Position numbers and translations under genes: made by a program. A DNA stretch of 64,000 nt from Cryptomeria japonica. Lineage: Eukaryota; Streptophyta; Pinopsida; Cupressales; Cupressaceae. The notes under the pieces were generated by a model that worked only from the letters and a program-made list of their open reading frames with translations, was not told the DNA's origin and made no database searches. The DNA is taken from contig NC_081412.1 of assembly GCF_030272615.1 (NCBI RefSeq), positions 545,670,202 through 545,734,201 of the forward strand. The letters are read 5' to 3'. Shown piece by piece: positions 11,699 through 22,909 of this stretch. The stretch's first letter is position 1. Every line of letters begins with the position of its first letter.

Positions 11699-11707
11699 GG
11701 GGGAGGG

Positions 11708-12181
11708 TGTTGGTGTAAATAATTATTCATCTTTATTATTACACTATAATTAAATTTACTTAGGAGATGCATTACTTAGTAGTTTGGGTATGAGACACTT
11801 GGGTGTTTGTGCCACATTGGGATAGTGTGTGTAGGATAATTTCCACCTTTTATGGTGTGATTTTGTTGTTACACTCCACATTCAATGGGTGATCCACCTC
11901 ATGTGGAATATTATATTATTTCTCCTAGCTACCCACACCTATTTCCTACCTACCCTTGTTTCTTATTGAGCCACATATCATGTTTGTGTGCTCACATATC
12001 CCTAGCCTTGCCTGTATAAGCAAACTCATCTACATTATTTGTACGGGAAATCAATCTATATCTTGTAATGATCCAGTTGATCATATTTTACATCTTGATA
12101 GAATACAGTTTATTCCTATCATATATTTTGTCTCTCTTATTTGTGCTTTCTATTACCTCTTGATCTTGGCAAAATCTCACA
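11708..12181 (+). repeat. 3' LTR of the non-autonomous element
   Basis: Starts TGTTGGTG, ends ATCTCACA, 474 bp, and matches 9823-10299 along its whole length. The TATA box is changed here to TGTATAAG. The polypurine tract lies immediately before it. Confidence 0.93.
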
Positions 12182-12328
12182 ATACCCACCCCACACGTCT
12201 TCCCAGAATAATGTGTTTCCTCAATTCCTATATTCCAAGAGAGTTCATGAATGAGTACCTCCTTGCAATTGATTAATAAATTCTAGATTCTCGAGCCTTG
12301 GGGAGGGTTAATAATTCTAAAGATACTA
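12182..12328 (-). pseudogene. LINE ORF2 segment between two insertions
   Basis: Minus-strand LINE coding sequence stranded between the LTR element and the CACTA element. It encodes NPPQGSRI, a TAG stop where the LINE consensus usually has Trp, then NLLINCKEVLIHELSWNIG. A frameshift leads into GNTLFWEDVWGG, a segment common in plant L1 ORF2 upstream of the zinc-binding region. Upstream coding continues at 45610 beyond the CACTA element, and downstream coding continues at 9822. Confidence 0.88.
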
Positions 12329-12560
12329 CACTAATACATTTGGTCTAGAATTCCGATGGAGGTTTCCACTGGAGAAGGTATATTGTAACCAAATTTTGAT
12401 TTTTTTTTTTGAAAAAATGCCCGAATTCATCGGAATTCCGACGATAATTTCACATTTGGTTTGGACGGAGAAGGCATTAGCAATGAAATTTGTTTTTTTT
12501 TCAAAAAAGTGCCCACGTTCGTTGAAATTTTGACAACAATGGACATTACTTTAAAAAAAA
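12329..12560 (+). repeat. CACTA left terminal and subterminal region
   Basis: After the CACTA terminus come short inverted and direct motifs such as ggaattccgacg and aattccgatgg separated by T and A runs. The right subterminal region carries related words (gtcgg, cgac). Arrays of this type are where CACTA transposase binds, but individual sites cannot be assigned. Confidence 0.6.
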
Positions 12561-12639
12561 AAAAAGAGGGCAAGTCATTTGTGCATTCAATCCCGCATAG
12601 GCTTCTGCGTCGACCTCAACCCCTGGCAAGATCAAATGA

Positions 12640-12890
12640 CACACTCACCATTCGAGGTACTTTCGCACACTCACCATTCGAGGTAGAATTTTCACCTTCA
12701 TTTCGGATTTGCATAATATGAGGAATTGTTGAATCTTCACCTTCATTCATTGAATCTTCGGATTTGCATAATATTTGCATGAGGAATTTTGGATTTGCAT
12801 AATATGAGGAATTGCTTGGGTAGAATCTTCACCATTCGAGGTAGCTTAATCTTCACCTTCATTCATTGATTTTCATTTATGAGGAATTGC
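12640..12890 (+). repeat. Local short repeats in CACTA left arm
   Basis: Words such as caccattcgaggta, atcttcaccttcattcattga and ggatttgcataatatgagga recur two to four times each in shuffled order. No coding content is visible. Confidence 0.6.
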
Positions 12891-15800
12891 TTGCATCCCA
12901 CCCATTGCTTGAGCTATCCATTGCAATTGTAGGGGCTGGTTCTTGGCTTCTCAATCTCGATCTACGGGATACGCTCCAACAGGCATGGGGTCAACTAAGT
13001 CCATTTTCACTCTTGTACCAGAGATGGTTGATCAAGTACCAAGAGCACAGTCAACATCAACACTAGATTGAGAGCTTGTAGGATCCCTCCCATTTCTTGT
13101 TGAACCATAGCCTGTTTCAAATCCGATTGTTAAACCTATTGATTCACAACTACCCGTGATTTTTTGTTCCTAGGTCAACATCATCGAAAGTCTTTTAATG
13201 TTGCCCCCATGCCTCAGTTGTTAATGTTCAGTCTTCCCCTTTTGCCAATGAGTGCATAGGTTTTGTTTTAAAAAGAGTATATCAAAAGAGTATATTACTT
13301 GGTCTAAATAAGCAAAGTAAAGCAACAATACAAAGAACATAAAGTTTTTAAGATAGCCAATTTTGGTAGAAATTTTTGGATACCAAGAGACAAATTGTTA
13401 GCAATAGACTTAAGGATCTCAATAAAAGGGAAACAATAGTCATTTAGATCCTTTGAAAAATAATTCTAGGATGTGATATTTGTGGTCTAAATGAATGAGA
13501 CAAATAAGTATAATAGGGAGCACAAGTTAGTCCATGATGATATAGAGAAAAATGCAATGATTGACAATCCAATCAAATGGGAAGACATCACATTCCAAGT
13601 ATCAATAACAATCCCTAGCATGATATAGAGAATAAATCCTAAAAAATGATGTTCAAATTGAGCATTGATACATTGATGAAGGCGATTCCCAAAACAAATT
13701 GAGTCTTATAGAATATTACAACAATAAGGCAGATTTGAAACCAAGAAGAGCAAACATGACAGTTTAAAAAGGGATGTGGACATTGTGGCAGTCATGGAGG
13801 CCTAATTTTGTGATGGTCAAGATACAATAAGTGTAGATATCAATAGACAAAGGTTTATTCCTACCATTACATGTTAAGGTATGAATTCTGTGGTGAACTA
13901 AACAACAACAATGAGAAAGCACAAAGATAGAATTACATGATAAAGACCATTTTGTAAATCTATTTTCAACTAGTTGGAAGCTATATGCTAAACTAGTTGG
14001 AAGCTAAAACAAGTTGTCTTATATCTTGGCCAAGAGTTAGTAGAGAAATTTGTTATGCAGGCCTTGTGTAATATTCAGTTCATAAACAAGCTATCCTTAG
14101 CTCAAGAAATAGTTGCAGACCAAAAGTTGAAGAGATCCTAGAATGTAATGTACTATTTTTACCAATGGTTAAAAACATTATTCAATAATTGCAAGATGAT
14201 TTCTACTATACCAAGACCAATTCAATGCATTGTAGGGTATAAGAATAGTTAAAAGAAGAGTTATTTCTTTAAATGATGATAATTATATTTTCAGATAAAG
14301 TGACAACCATGTCATTGTCAAGACAATCATGTGAAAAGTTGTAAAGAATGGTGCATAAATGTACATACAAATTTGACAAATATACCTCAATTTTGAAATT
14401 CTTGGTATGAAGTTTCACACAAGCCTTAATGTTTCTAGAACATGTTAGTGTATGCTTTCATCATGGAAAAACATAATGTAGATGATCATAACTGATGTAA
14501 GAAAGTTGTATCTTTGAATGCCTTGTTTCTTGATTATAGATCTATGCTCAATTGATTTGAATTGCTTGATTGAAAAATTGGTAGATGTGGGTTGGAGTTG
14601 ATAGGGGTTTGAAATGAGAAATATACTTGTATCTATATGCAACTTGCACCTTTTCAAATTGAACTTTTGGGAAAGTCCAAATTTGGAGAGGAAATTCCTA
14701 CTATTTGCGAATCCAACATTCATCTTTCAAATTTTAGGTCCAATTTCCATGAATAAGGGTTCCCAAGACCCTAGTCCTAGAAAATTGAGCCATGAGGAAC
14801 ATCATGAATAAGGGAATGAACCAAATTTATGGAAACATTCTCAAATATAAGTACAATTAGGCATAAATAAGGCACAACCACTAAAGTGAGTCCAAACCTA
14901 GTGCATATTTATAAAGAGATACAACTTATGATGTAATATTTAGTCCCCTCTTAGCAAGAGTATGAAATTATGCTCATGTACTCTTGGGAAAATATGGAGA
15001 AACCAAATATTCTTTCACCAAGATGTTGAAGAGCCAAAATGACTATAAGTTTGGAAAGGTGGTAGCTCCCAAGACTTATGACATTATCAATCTACAATAT
15101 TGAGATAAAAGGGAAGTACAAAGTGAGTAATATGAGTAACATTGGTAACACACATGGAGCATGCAAAACACAAAGTTATGAAATTTAGAACTAGTAAGAT
15201 TAATATATTCTCACTAGGAACCATATCAAAAATACAAGGCATAGATCTAGGACTAGTAAGATCCTTATATAGTTACTAGGAGTCATGTCAGAGACACATA
15301 AAAGCATGATACCCAAGTTAGTAAGATCCTATAATACTTAGTCATAGATCACATTCTAACAACAAATAGAAGGTCATAGCTTGGTAACCTAAATAGTCCA
15401 TGAGTAGTAGCTCAAAATGTTATCAAAGATAGGTTAAGTTAGGAGCCCCAAGAACCTATAATGTGTCTTATAATGGGTGTTGAAAATAATCTACACTCAA
15501 GCCAACAATAGAATGGTAAGAAAGGGGGTAGTAGCTCAATGGTAGAGAAATTTATTAACAAATAGAAGGCCTTAAGCTGGATTCCTAGCTATTTTATGAG
15601 TATTAGTTTAACATTTTCATGCTTAAATAACATCTACTCCCACCTCGACCATAGATCCAACTTCCACCATTTCTCCTTCCACAACCACTAGTCACCTTCA
15701 TGTACCAAAGCCACTAGTGCCACACCTTTAGTACTTACATCCTCCACTTATCATCCACCATATGGCCTATTTATCAAATTTATTTCTTCTACATGTAAAA

Positions 15801-16930
15801 GCCATATGCACAAGATGGAATGACAATTGGTAGATGTAAAAGTCATATTCCACAACCTTTGCTAATATCCTTTCTGCCAATGCTAAAATGTGAGATTTGT
15901 AACATGATGCGACATCCATCAAAGCATAATACAGAGGAGATTTCTAACAAGATGACAAATAAAACAATGTAGGAAAGCATAGACTAAAAATAAATACAAG
16001 GTTCTTGTTTATAGAGTTTAGTAAAAGGGGCAATGAACAAACATAACACTACTTTGGAAGGCTGCAGAGATGGTGCCTGGCACAATATAGAGATAGGATA
16101 TGCAAGAAACAAGAATAGAAAAGATGCAAGGTTGATCCATAGAGTAGGGTATGATATCCATCAAAACGTAAAGGATTTTGAAACTCTACCATAAATATAA
16201 TTGCCATGTGTTTGATCAAATCAATAACTATCTAAAAAATTGAAACGCTAGGGAGAGACATTAAATGTGAAGAGGATTGATGTGCATGGAGATTGTTAAT
16301 TGCATATTTGAATAAATATTTTATTGTAATCTTTATGTCAGTCCAATTTGTGTGCAAGCTTTAACCTCTTTGGAAGCTGCCATACCATTCAAATATTCAT
16401 GTATTGGGACCTAATTGTGAAAGTTTGAGGTCCATTGGGAAAAAAGTTATCATTTTGCCATGACAACTTTTGCATTTCTTGTAGAAACTTCTTAAAAATA
16501 TGGTTGGAAAGTTATTTTATGGTGGTTTGAGTTTATAACCCACTTGGATGGGAATAAATAGGCCTTTGGCATGCCATCCAAGAGTTTTTCTTAATGAAAT
16601 TGGGGTTTTCTGTGCATTTTTCAACGTTTCAGTTTGATTCTCTTCATTTTTCATTATGAAAATCATCATAATTTGATGGGAAGTCAATTGGATGTGGTAG
16701 AGAAGTGAGTTGAATTCATTTTGTATTTTTGTGGCATTGATTTTCATTGTGTTTTAAAGAAGATATCATAGTTTTTCCAAAAAATGTCAAAACCCTGCCT
16801 AGTGTTTACCGAGAGGAGTAAATAATGTATAGTTTGGTCTCCCATGCATATAAATTCACCCAAATGTGTGGGAAGACTTGTGTTCATGCTATATATCATA
16901 TTATATCATGTGCAGGGCTCCAAATTAGAT
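12891..16930. other. CACTA left arm filler with no recognisable gene
   Basis: About 4 kb with only short frames and no domain. Probable old insertions cannot be delimited. A tRNA-like head near 15523 is listed separately. Confidence 0.35.
15523..15600 (+). repeat. tRNA-like (SINE head) remnant
   Basis: GTAGCTCAATGGTAGAG at 15531-15547 matches a polymerase III A box (tRNA D-arm type). About 30 bases on, 'gctggattcctagc' (near 15577-15590) resembles a decayed B box and T arm. The segment is too divergent to fold as a functional tRNA. A related stretch occurs near 15361-15420 (aacaaatagaaggtcatagc versus aacaaatagaaggccttaag), which favours a repetitive SINE-like origin. Confidence 0.3.
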
Positions 16931-16931
16931 T

Positions 16932-18385
16932 TGGTACGTGTTTGGGCATGAGGATAGTCTGATATCTCTATGTATTAGACAGTAAAAGGCAGTAAGAGTG
17001 AAGAATTTAGTGGGAAGACCAAGAAATTGGTATTTTGAAGTGGTTGATGACAGAGAGAGGGGTGAGGGGACCCTATGCAACCTTCAGAAGGGTTTTTGGA
17101 TCAAAACCAAATAAAATAAATTAAATTTTTATGACTGTCCGAAGGGTATTAATTGTCACAGTCATAGTTTTACTAGTGATATTGTTTTTGTTTTGACAGA
17201 GTTGTGTTTGTAAACCCAAGTGTGGACGTGTAATAGATTCATGATATGTCTTAAGAATACATCAATACTTAACAACAACATAGTGTGTAGACACCTAAAA
17301 TATGAAAGGACTACATATTGGAAGGAGACAATCATCCATACTTATCACAAGCTTCTACAGCTCATGTAGACTCAAGGTGAGTTGCAAAATGATCATCAAT
17401 GAGTGTGAATCCTATCTTCACAAATTATGATCAATTTCCATGATACTTGACCCTATCCTTATGTGTTGGCTCAATTCATATTAATTTTCCCAAGCCTAGA
17501 ATCCAATTAATGTATCCAAGGGTATCTAGAATAATAGATTGTATGATCATTGACTGTGTATGTTGAAACCATTATACATGCCCCTACCTTAGCATCATAC
17601 ACATGAGTCAAGGATGATAGTGTGGTGTACAAAAATCCTATATGGATAGGACACAATAATTTGTACCAAATAGTGCTAGGTGAAATGTATTTAATATATT
17701 AGACTTACAGGGACATACGGGGAAGTTTGTGCGTGTGATGATGTCATGAAAGGTCTGATATCCCTATGTATCAAACTAAGAAAACTAGTGAAAGACAAAA
17801 AAAAATGCATTGAGAAGGAAAAATGTTGAATTGCCTAATGTTTGGTGTTGAAGTGATGTGTGGGGACCCTTCCAAGTCAAATACCTTGTTGTAGTTTCAA
17901 AGGGTGGAAAAAGAATAAGCATTTTATTTACTGTCCTAATAGACCATCCATCATAACAATGATTACCAATGATGTGTGTGTTGCAAGCAAGGTTATAGAG
18001 GAAGGCTCTTTCTATTGTAATACCAAGTGAGTGTTCATAGACCTTGTGTAGGGTCCTCCAAGCCTAGAGTAAGGAGTTCAAAGCCTAGATACATTGATTT
18101 GGCCTTGTGGCCATCAATGAGTTTGACCCAATAGGAGAAGTCTTGAGACTGACAATTTTGGAAGTGTGGCATTGTTGAGAGCCAACACTTAGGTGTGAAC
18201 CCCATCTTCATGTATTATGATTAGTTGTCATGATACTTGACCCTATCCTCATGGTGTTGGCTCAATTCATATTAGTTTTCCCAAGCCTAGAAGACAAGTA
18301 ATGTATCCAAGGGTGTCTAGAAGAATGGATTGTATGATCATTGATTTTGTACGTTGAAACCATTATACATGCCCCTCCATTGAGG
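16932..18385 (+). repeat. Tandem duplication of about 0.79 kb
   Basis: The segment starting near 16932 (containing gtctgatatctctatgtatt) recurs near 17725 (gtctgatatccctatgtatc). The part at 17395-17595 recurs at 18186-18385, including ccaagcctaga, ctagaataatagattgtatg and gaaaccattatacatgcccc. Spacing is 791-795 bp at both anchors. Copies differ by substitutions and small indels. No reading frame is conserved. Confidence 0.7.
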
Positions 18386-18986
18386 TTATTGAGGAAGATT
18401 GGGATCAGAATAGTGTGTTTTGTTGAAGAAACATGATGTGAGAAATTTGATGCAAAGGCAAGGCTAGAACTCAGTATTTTATATTAGGATAACAAGCACA
18501 TTGATTAGGCAAGTCAAATAAGGTCTCTCCAATGTTTAGAATACATAAGGGCATAATTAGTCATGTAAGTATGCATGAGAATGGGAATGGATAGTTACTT
18601 TCCTTTTAGACTAATTTGGACAGTATTGAGAGGATCCTATAAGGATTACTATCACCATACTCTCGATGACTTCACAACATTGATAATGAATTCACATTAG
18701 ACACTCATGGATTATCCCAATTAGACATTAGTCAACTTAAGATATGAGACAAGGATTTCATACCACAAAGCCATTAGCATATCACCTGCTCTAAATCACC
18801 ACAAAACCATTAGATATGTTTTGAGATGAAAAAGAAGAGTTAAATGGTTTTGGTTCAATTTGCATTATTTCTATGTTCAAGTAATTTAATTTAGTATATT
18901 ATACTGAAATGTAATTTCATAACTAACATTTCAACTTCTATATAACTAGTTCTATAGCTTGATTTTTGTGCTTGTGAAGAAAGACC
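18386..18986. other. Region upstream of the CACTA transposase
   Basis: AT-rich sequence directly before the first recognisable transposase exon. It would hold the promoter and 5' leader, but no specific motif stands out. Confidence 0.3.
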
Positions 18987-21900
18987 ATGTCAGACAATAT
19001 CAGCGAACAACAAAATAAGGAGACAATTGCTAGATTGTGGTCTAACTTGAAAAGAAAAGGTGATGGAAAATGTTATTGTCCCTTCAAAATTTGTAAGGGG
19101 TTAAAGACTAGAAGACTTCTAATCAAAACAACTAAGAAACATTATAGGCTGCATGGTCACATTAAAGGGGGACATGATTATCATCAATTGGTAAGTTTTT
19201 CATTATATTGTTTTAACAATTTATGTACATAAGAAATCACTTTATGATGAGATAATGATCATGGTTTATTTATGTTTATCAATTTTATATAGGTCGAGCA
19301 CCCCAGAGCACATGATATGGATCAACACAACCCAAAGAATATGGTTTTCGAAGTGGAGGAACATGGAGGTGTGAATATTGAAGTTGAAGATAATGATCCC
19401 ATGGAAGATGATGATCATGAGCCACAAAACACAATTGAAGATGATGGTACAAATACATTGATCCATGACACATTTAGTACTGGTGTAGCTGATCATGATG
19501 ATAAAGATGACCTTGATGTTGTTCATGATTTGCGTCTACTTGAGAAGGCATATGAGGCCCTTTACAAAGGACAACTCTTCTCTTTGTTGTATTGTTGTTG
19601 GTGAACTTGAAGGTTATGAATAGTTTATCCAACATAACAATCTCACGTATGTTAAGGTATGTCATATATGTCATTATAGTTAATAAATGGTGAATCATGT
19701 ACCATTAATATTCTTTATATTAACAAATTATATTTTTTTGTTGTAGATTGATAGGTGAGTTTTTGTTACCACCATCAAATATTATACCTCGCTCATACCA
19801 AGAATTTTTTGCCATTATGAAAGATATTGGAATGGAGTATCAAGCAATAGATGCTTGTCCCAATGATCATATTATATATCACAAACAACATGAATTTTGA
19901 ACTGAATGCCTTGAATGTCATATCAGTAGATATCGAACAGATCAAATAACAAAAAACGTGTCTCACAAGGTTCTTCGTTATATTCCCATTATTCCATGTA
20001 TGCAACGATTATTCAAGTGCACTAGCTTGGCGCAATTTATGGATTACCATGCACACAATAGAAGTCGAGATGATATTATTCGAATACCTATGGATGGTTC
20101 AACATTTATGGACATAGAGGAAAAGTGGCCACACTTTAAAGAAGAACCTCATAATCTCAGGCTTTCATTGGTAGCAGATGGTGTCAATCCATTTGGAGAG
20201 CTGAGATTTGTTTACTCAGTGTGGCCTATTTTTGTTATCAACAATAACATTCCTCCATGGATGTCAATAAAGAGGGAGCACATAATGTTAGCAATGATTG
20301 TTTCAGGTATTTTATCATTTAATAGTTGTCTACATTTTAATTATAAATATTACAGTAAAATGGTCATAATAATTATGTAATGTTTTTATTCATTCGATTA
20401 GGTAAGTACCAAGTTAAATATATGAATGTATATATTGAGCCTCTTATCGATGAGTTGCTGGAGTTATGGAATGGTGTTACTATGTATGATGTCTCTAGAC
20501 CAATAGGACAAAGACAATTTCAATTCCATGTGATGCTTGTATGGAAAATACACGATGCCCCAGGGCTAACACATTTTTGTGGTATGTTATAGTGTTCAAG
20601 TTGTGCATGATAATTATAATTAAAAAAATTAACATATTTAATCCAATTATACATTATCTTGTAGGTCTTCAAACAAAGGGAAAATTTGCATGTCTAGTTT
20701 GTTCCAAAGATGAAATCTCATCATTCAAAAAGTTTAGGAAAGCGGGTGTTTGATGAGTATAGGCACTTTCTCCACAAAAATCATAAGTATCGAAATACTG
20801 AAAAACATCTTTTCAACGGGAAAGAAGAGAATACATCAAAGCCACAAAGAATGACACCTCACCTGTGGAAGTTGGAATATAATAGAATTAATCATCAAGG
20901 TAATGCCATTCCATCTAATGGTTTATGTCATAAAACATCTTTTCTATTGTGTTTTGTTTACTGATGATGCGATTGATGATTGTGAAGGTCGTCAAGGCAT
21001 TAATGACCACCTTTCTAAGGGACTAAAAAGTTATCCCCGACAATTTAATAGGTTTCCCTACTACAAGCAGTTACAAATTGTGGATTTATTTGATAATATG
21101 CATATTGGAAAGAATATAATAGAGACATTATGGAAAATATTAGATGGAAGGCGTGACAAAGAAAAAATTGTCAAAATTTGTGGTGACATTCAGGAATCCA
21201 ATCATGCAATAAAAAATGTCATTCAATCAAATAGCCATGAGACCAGATTAATATAAGTGACCTTCCTTGGTTATTAACGGACCAGCAAAACAATGCTATA
21301 AAAGAAGTCATACAAAAAATTAAATTTCCCATGGGATTTGTTGCGAACATAAACAATCTCATATCAAAGAAAAGTGAATTTGGGCTAGGGATGAAAACGC
21401 ATGATTGACATACCTTCATTAAGGTAATTCATGTTCTTGTGTATTTACTATGTATTTGTATACTACGCATGTACTTTTCATTTGTCTTATGTTAGAAAAA
21501 AATGAAAAGATAATTTTATAATTGTTGCAGTACATTCTAACTCTATCTCTCCTAGACCACTTCGACAATAATGTCAAGCAAGTCATATATGTTCTTGGAA
21601 AATACATGAGGTAAGTAGTGATATTTGTTCAATTCGTTGTATAGATATTATATTTGTTATTTATTTTACTTGTTATGTAATATATATTTTTGTGTCTTGA
21701 ATATCTTGTAGGCGGTTGTCATGTAAAGAAATCCATAAAGAAAATATAAAATATTAGAAGAGAAAAATTCCTCATCTAATATGTGAAATGCAAAAGTGTC
21801 TACCTTCAACTTTTTTCAATGCACAAGAACACTACCTCATACACCAAGTTAAGGAGATTGAATTGTGTGGACCTATACACATTAGGTCAATATGGATGGA

Positions 21901-22504
21901 TGAGAGGCACTTGAAATTTTTGAAGGCTTTGGTTCGACAAAGAGCACATCTTGAGGGTTCTATGGTGGAGGGATATATGGTATACCAGACTATGGTGTAT
22001 ATTTTTTAATATCTTCCTAAGTTTGTGTTGACGTGTTTTTTTGTACACAGCCAAACACAGAATAAAATACCTGAAGGGTACCTTATCCTCTCTTGAATAA
22101 AGTCTCTGAATGCTGAAGATATCGCGAAAAGGATCAATCGGGATGACTTCAAGGTTTTCAATCAATTCTAAAGTCCAAACAAAATGCCTTGCAAGTCAAA
22201 ATTTGGTCAAATAAGACAAGAAATGAGTCCTAGATTGATTTTCGCCTTGGACCCTCAGGAAGGGTCAGGGGCAAGATTCGCTTTGGACCTCCTGAGAGGG
22301 TCCGGAGCGAAATTTGACTTTTTGAACTCTCCGTCAGGATAATTTTATGGAATATAACATTTAAGTATAAGTGACATTTCCTTCTATCTTTCTTCTTTCT
22401 TATTCTTTAATTTATATTCCATATATACTTTCAGGATGTTTGAGAGTGGTTTCAGACCTCCAGGAGCTATATTGCAAAATCTAGTTTTTGGAGGATTTTC
22501 AGTT

Positions 22505-22615
22505 TTCTAGACTTAGTCAAATTTCAGGATCAGGACATTCCAAACTCAGCCAAATTTCAAGATCCGGACATTCCAAACTTAGCCAAATTTCAAGATCAGG
22601 ACTTTCAAACTTCAT
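22505..22615 (+). repeat. Three tandem copies of about 35 bp
   Basis: A unit like 'ccaaatttcaagatcaggac' followed by attccaaac occurs three times in the interior of the inverted-repeat element. Copies vary by one to three bases. Confidence 0.7.
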
Positions 22616-22680
22616 CACTTATCAACTTGACCTAACTCAAGCAGAACCTGCTATTTAGGTGATCCCCTTGGCGACACTTG

Positions 22681-22909
22681 AAAGCTAAAGGCTAACAGAC
22701 AAAACCCTAAAAGACCTAGAAAACAAACCCCAGAAAGCAAAAAGTAGGGGTCCCCATTTGCAATGGGGCGATGTGTGAAATGGTCACAACATCTAAAGCT
22801 AAAGGCTAACAGACAAAACCCTAAAAGACCTAGAAAACAAACCCTAGAAAGAAAAAAGTAGGGGTCCCCATTTGCAATGGTGCGATGTGTGAAATGGTCA
22901 CAACATCTA
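22681..22909 (+). repeat. 114-bp tandem duplication
   Basis: The unit at 22681-22794 is repeated at 22795-22909 with a few substitutions. Landmarks are aaagctaaaggctaacagac at the start and gaaatggtcacaacatct at the end. It lies inside the 22026-23175 element. Confidence 0.9.

Larger units (their letters stand above)
9823..12181 (+). mobile_element. Complete non-autonomous LTR retrotransposon inserted in the LINE
   Basis: The element is 2359 bp with two direct LTRs (477 and 474 bp), a primer-binding site, a polypurine tract and a 1.4-kb internal region with no gag or pol. The target duplication is ATACC on both sides (9818-9822 and 12182-12186). Deleting the element and one duplication copy restores the LINE frame (TLFWEDVWGGYPPNHT spans the site). 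LTRs differ at roughly 5 percent of sites by eye, so it is not recent. With this size and no coding it is best called a LARD/TRIM-like element. It must rely on proteins of another element. Confidence 0.92.

Noticed and set aside
11339-11753. Leucine- and phenylalanine-rich frames
   Set aside because: Generated by the (TTC)14 run in a non-coding interior.
10074-12276. Paired open frames beginning MFLI.PHIMFVCSHIPSLA at 10074 and 11956
   Set aside because: They lie at the same place in the two LTRs of the 9823-12181 element. They are duplicates of LTR sequence, not a gene family.
15523-15600. Functional tRNA gene
   Set aside because: Acceptor stem and T arm do not pair and the B box is degenerate. 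Kept only as a SINE-like remnant.
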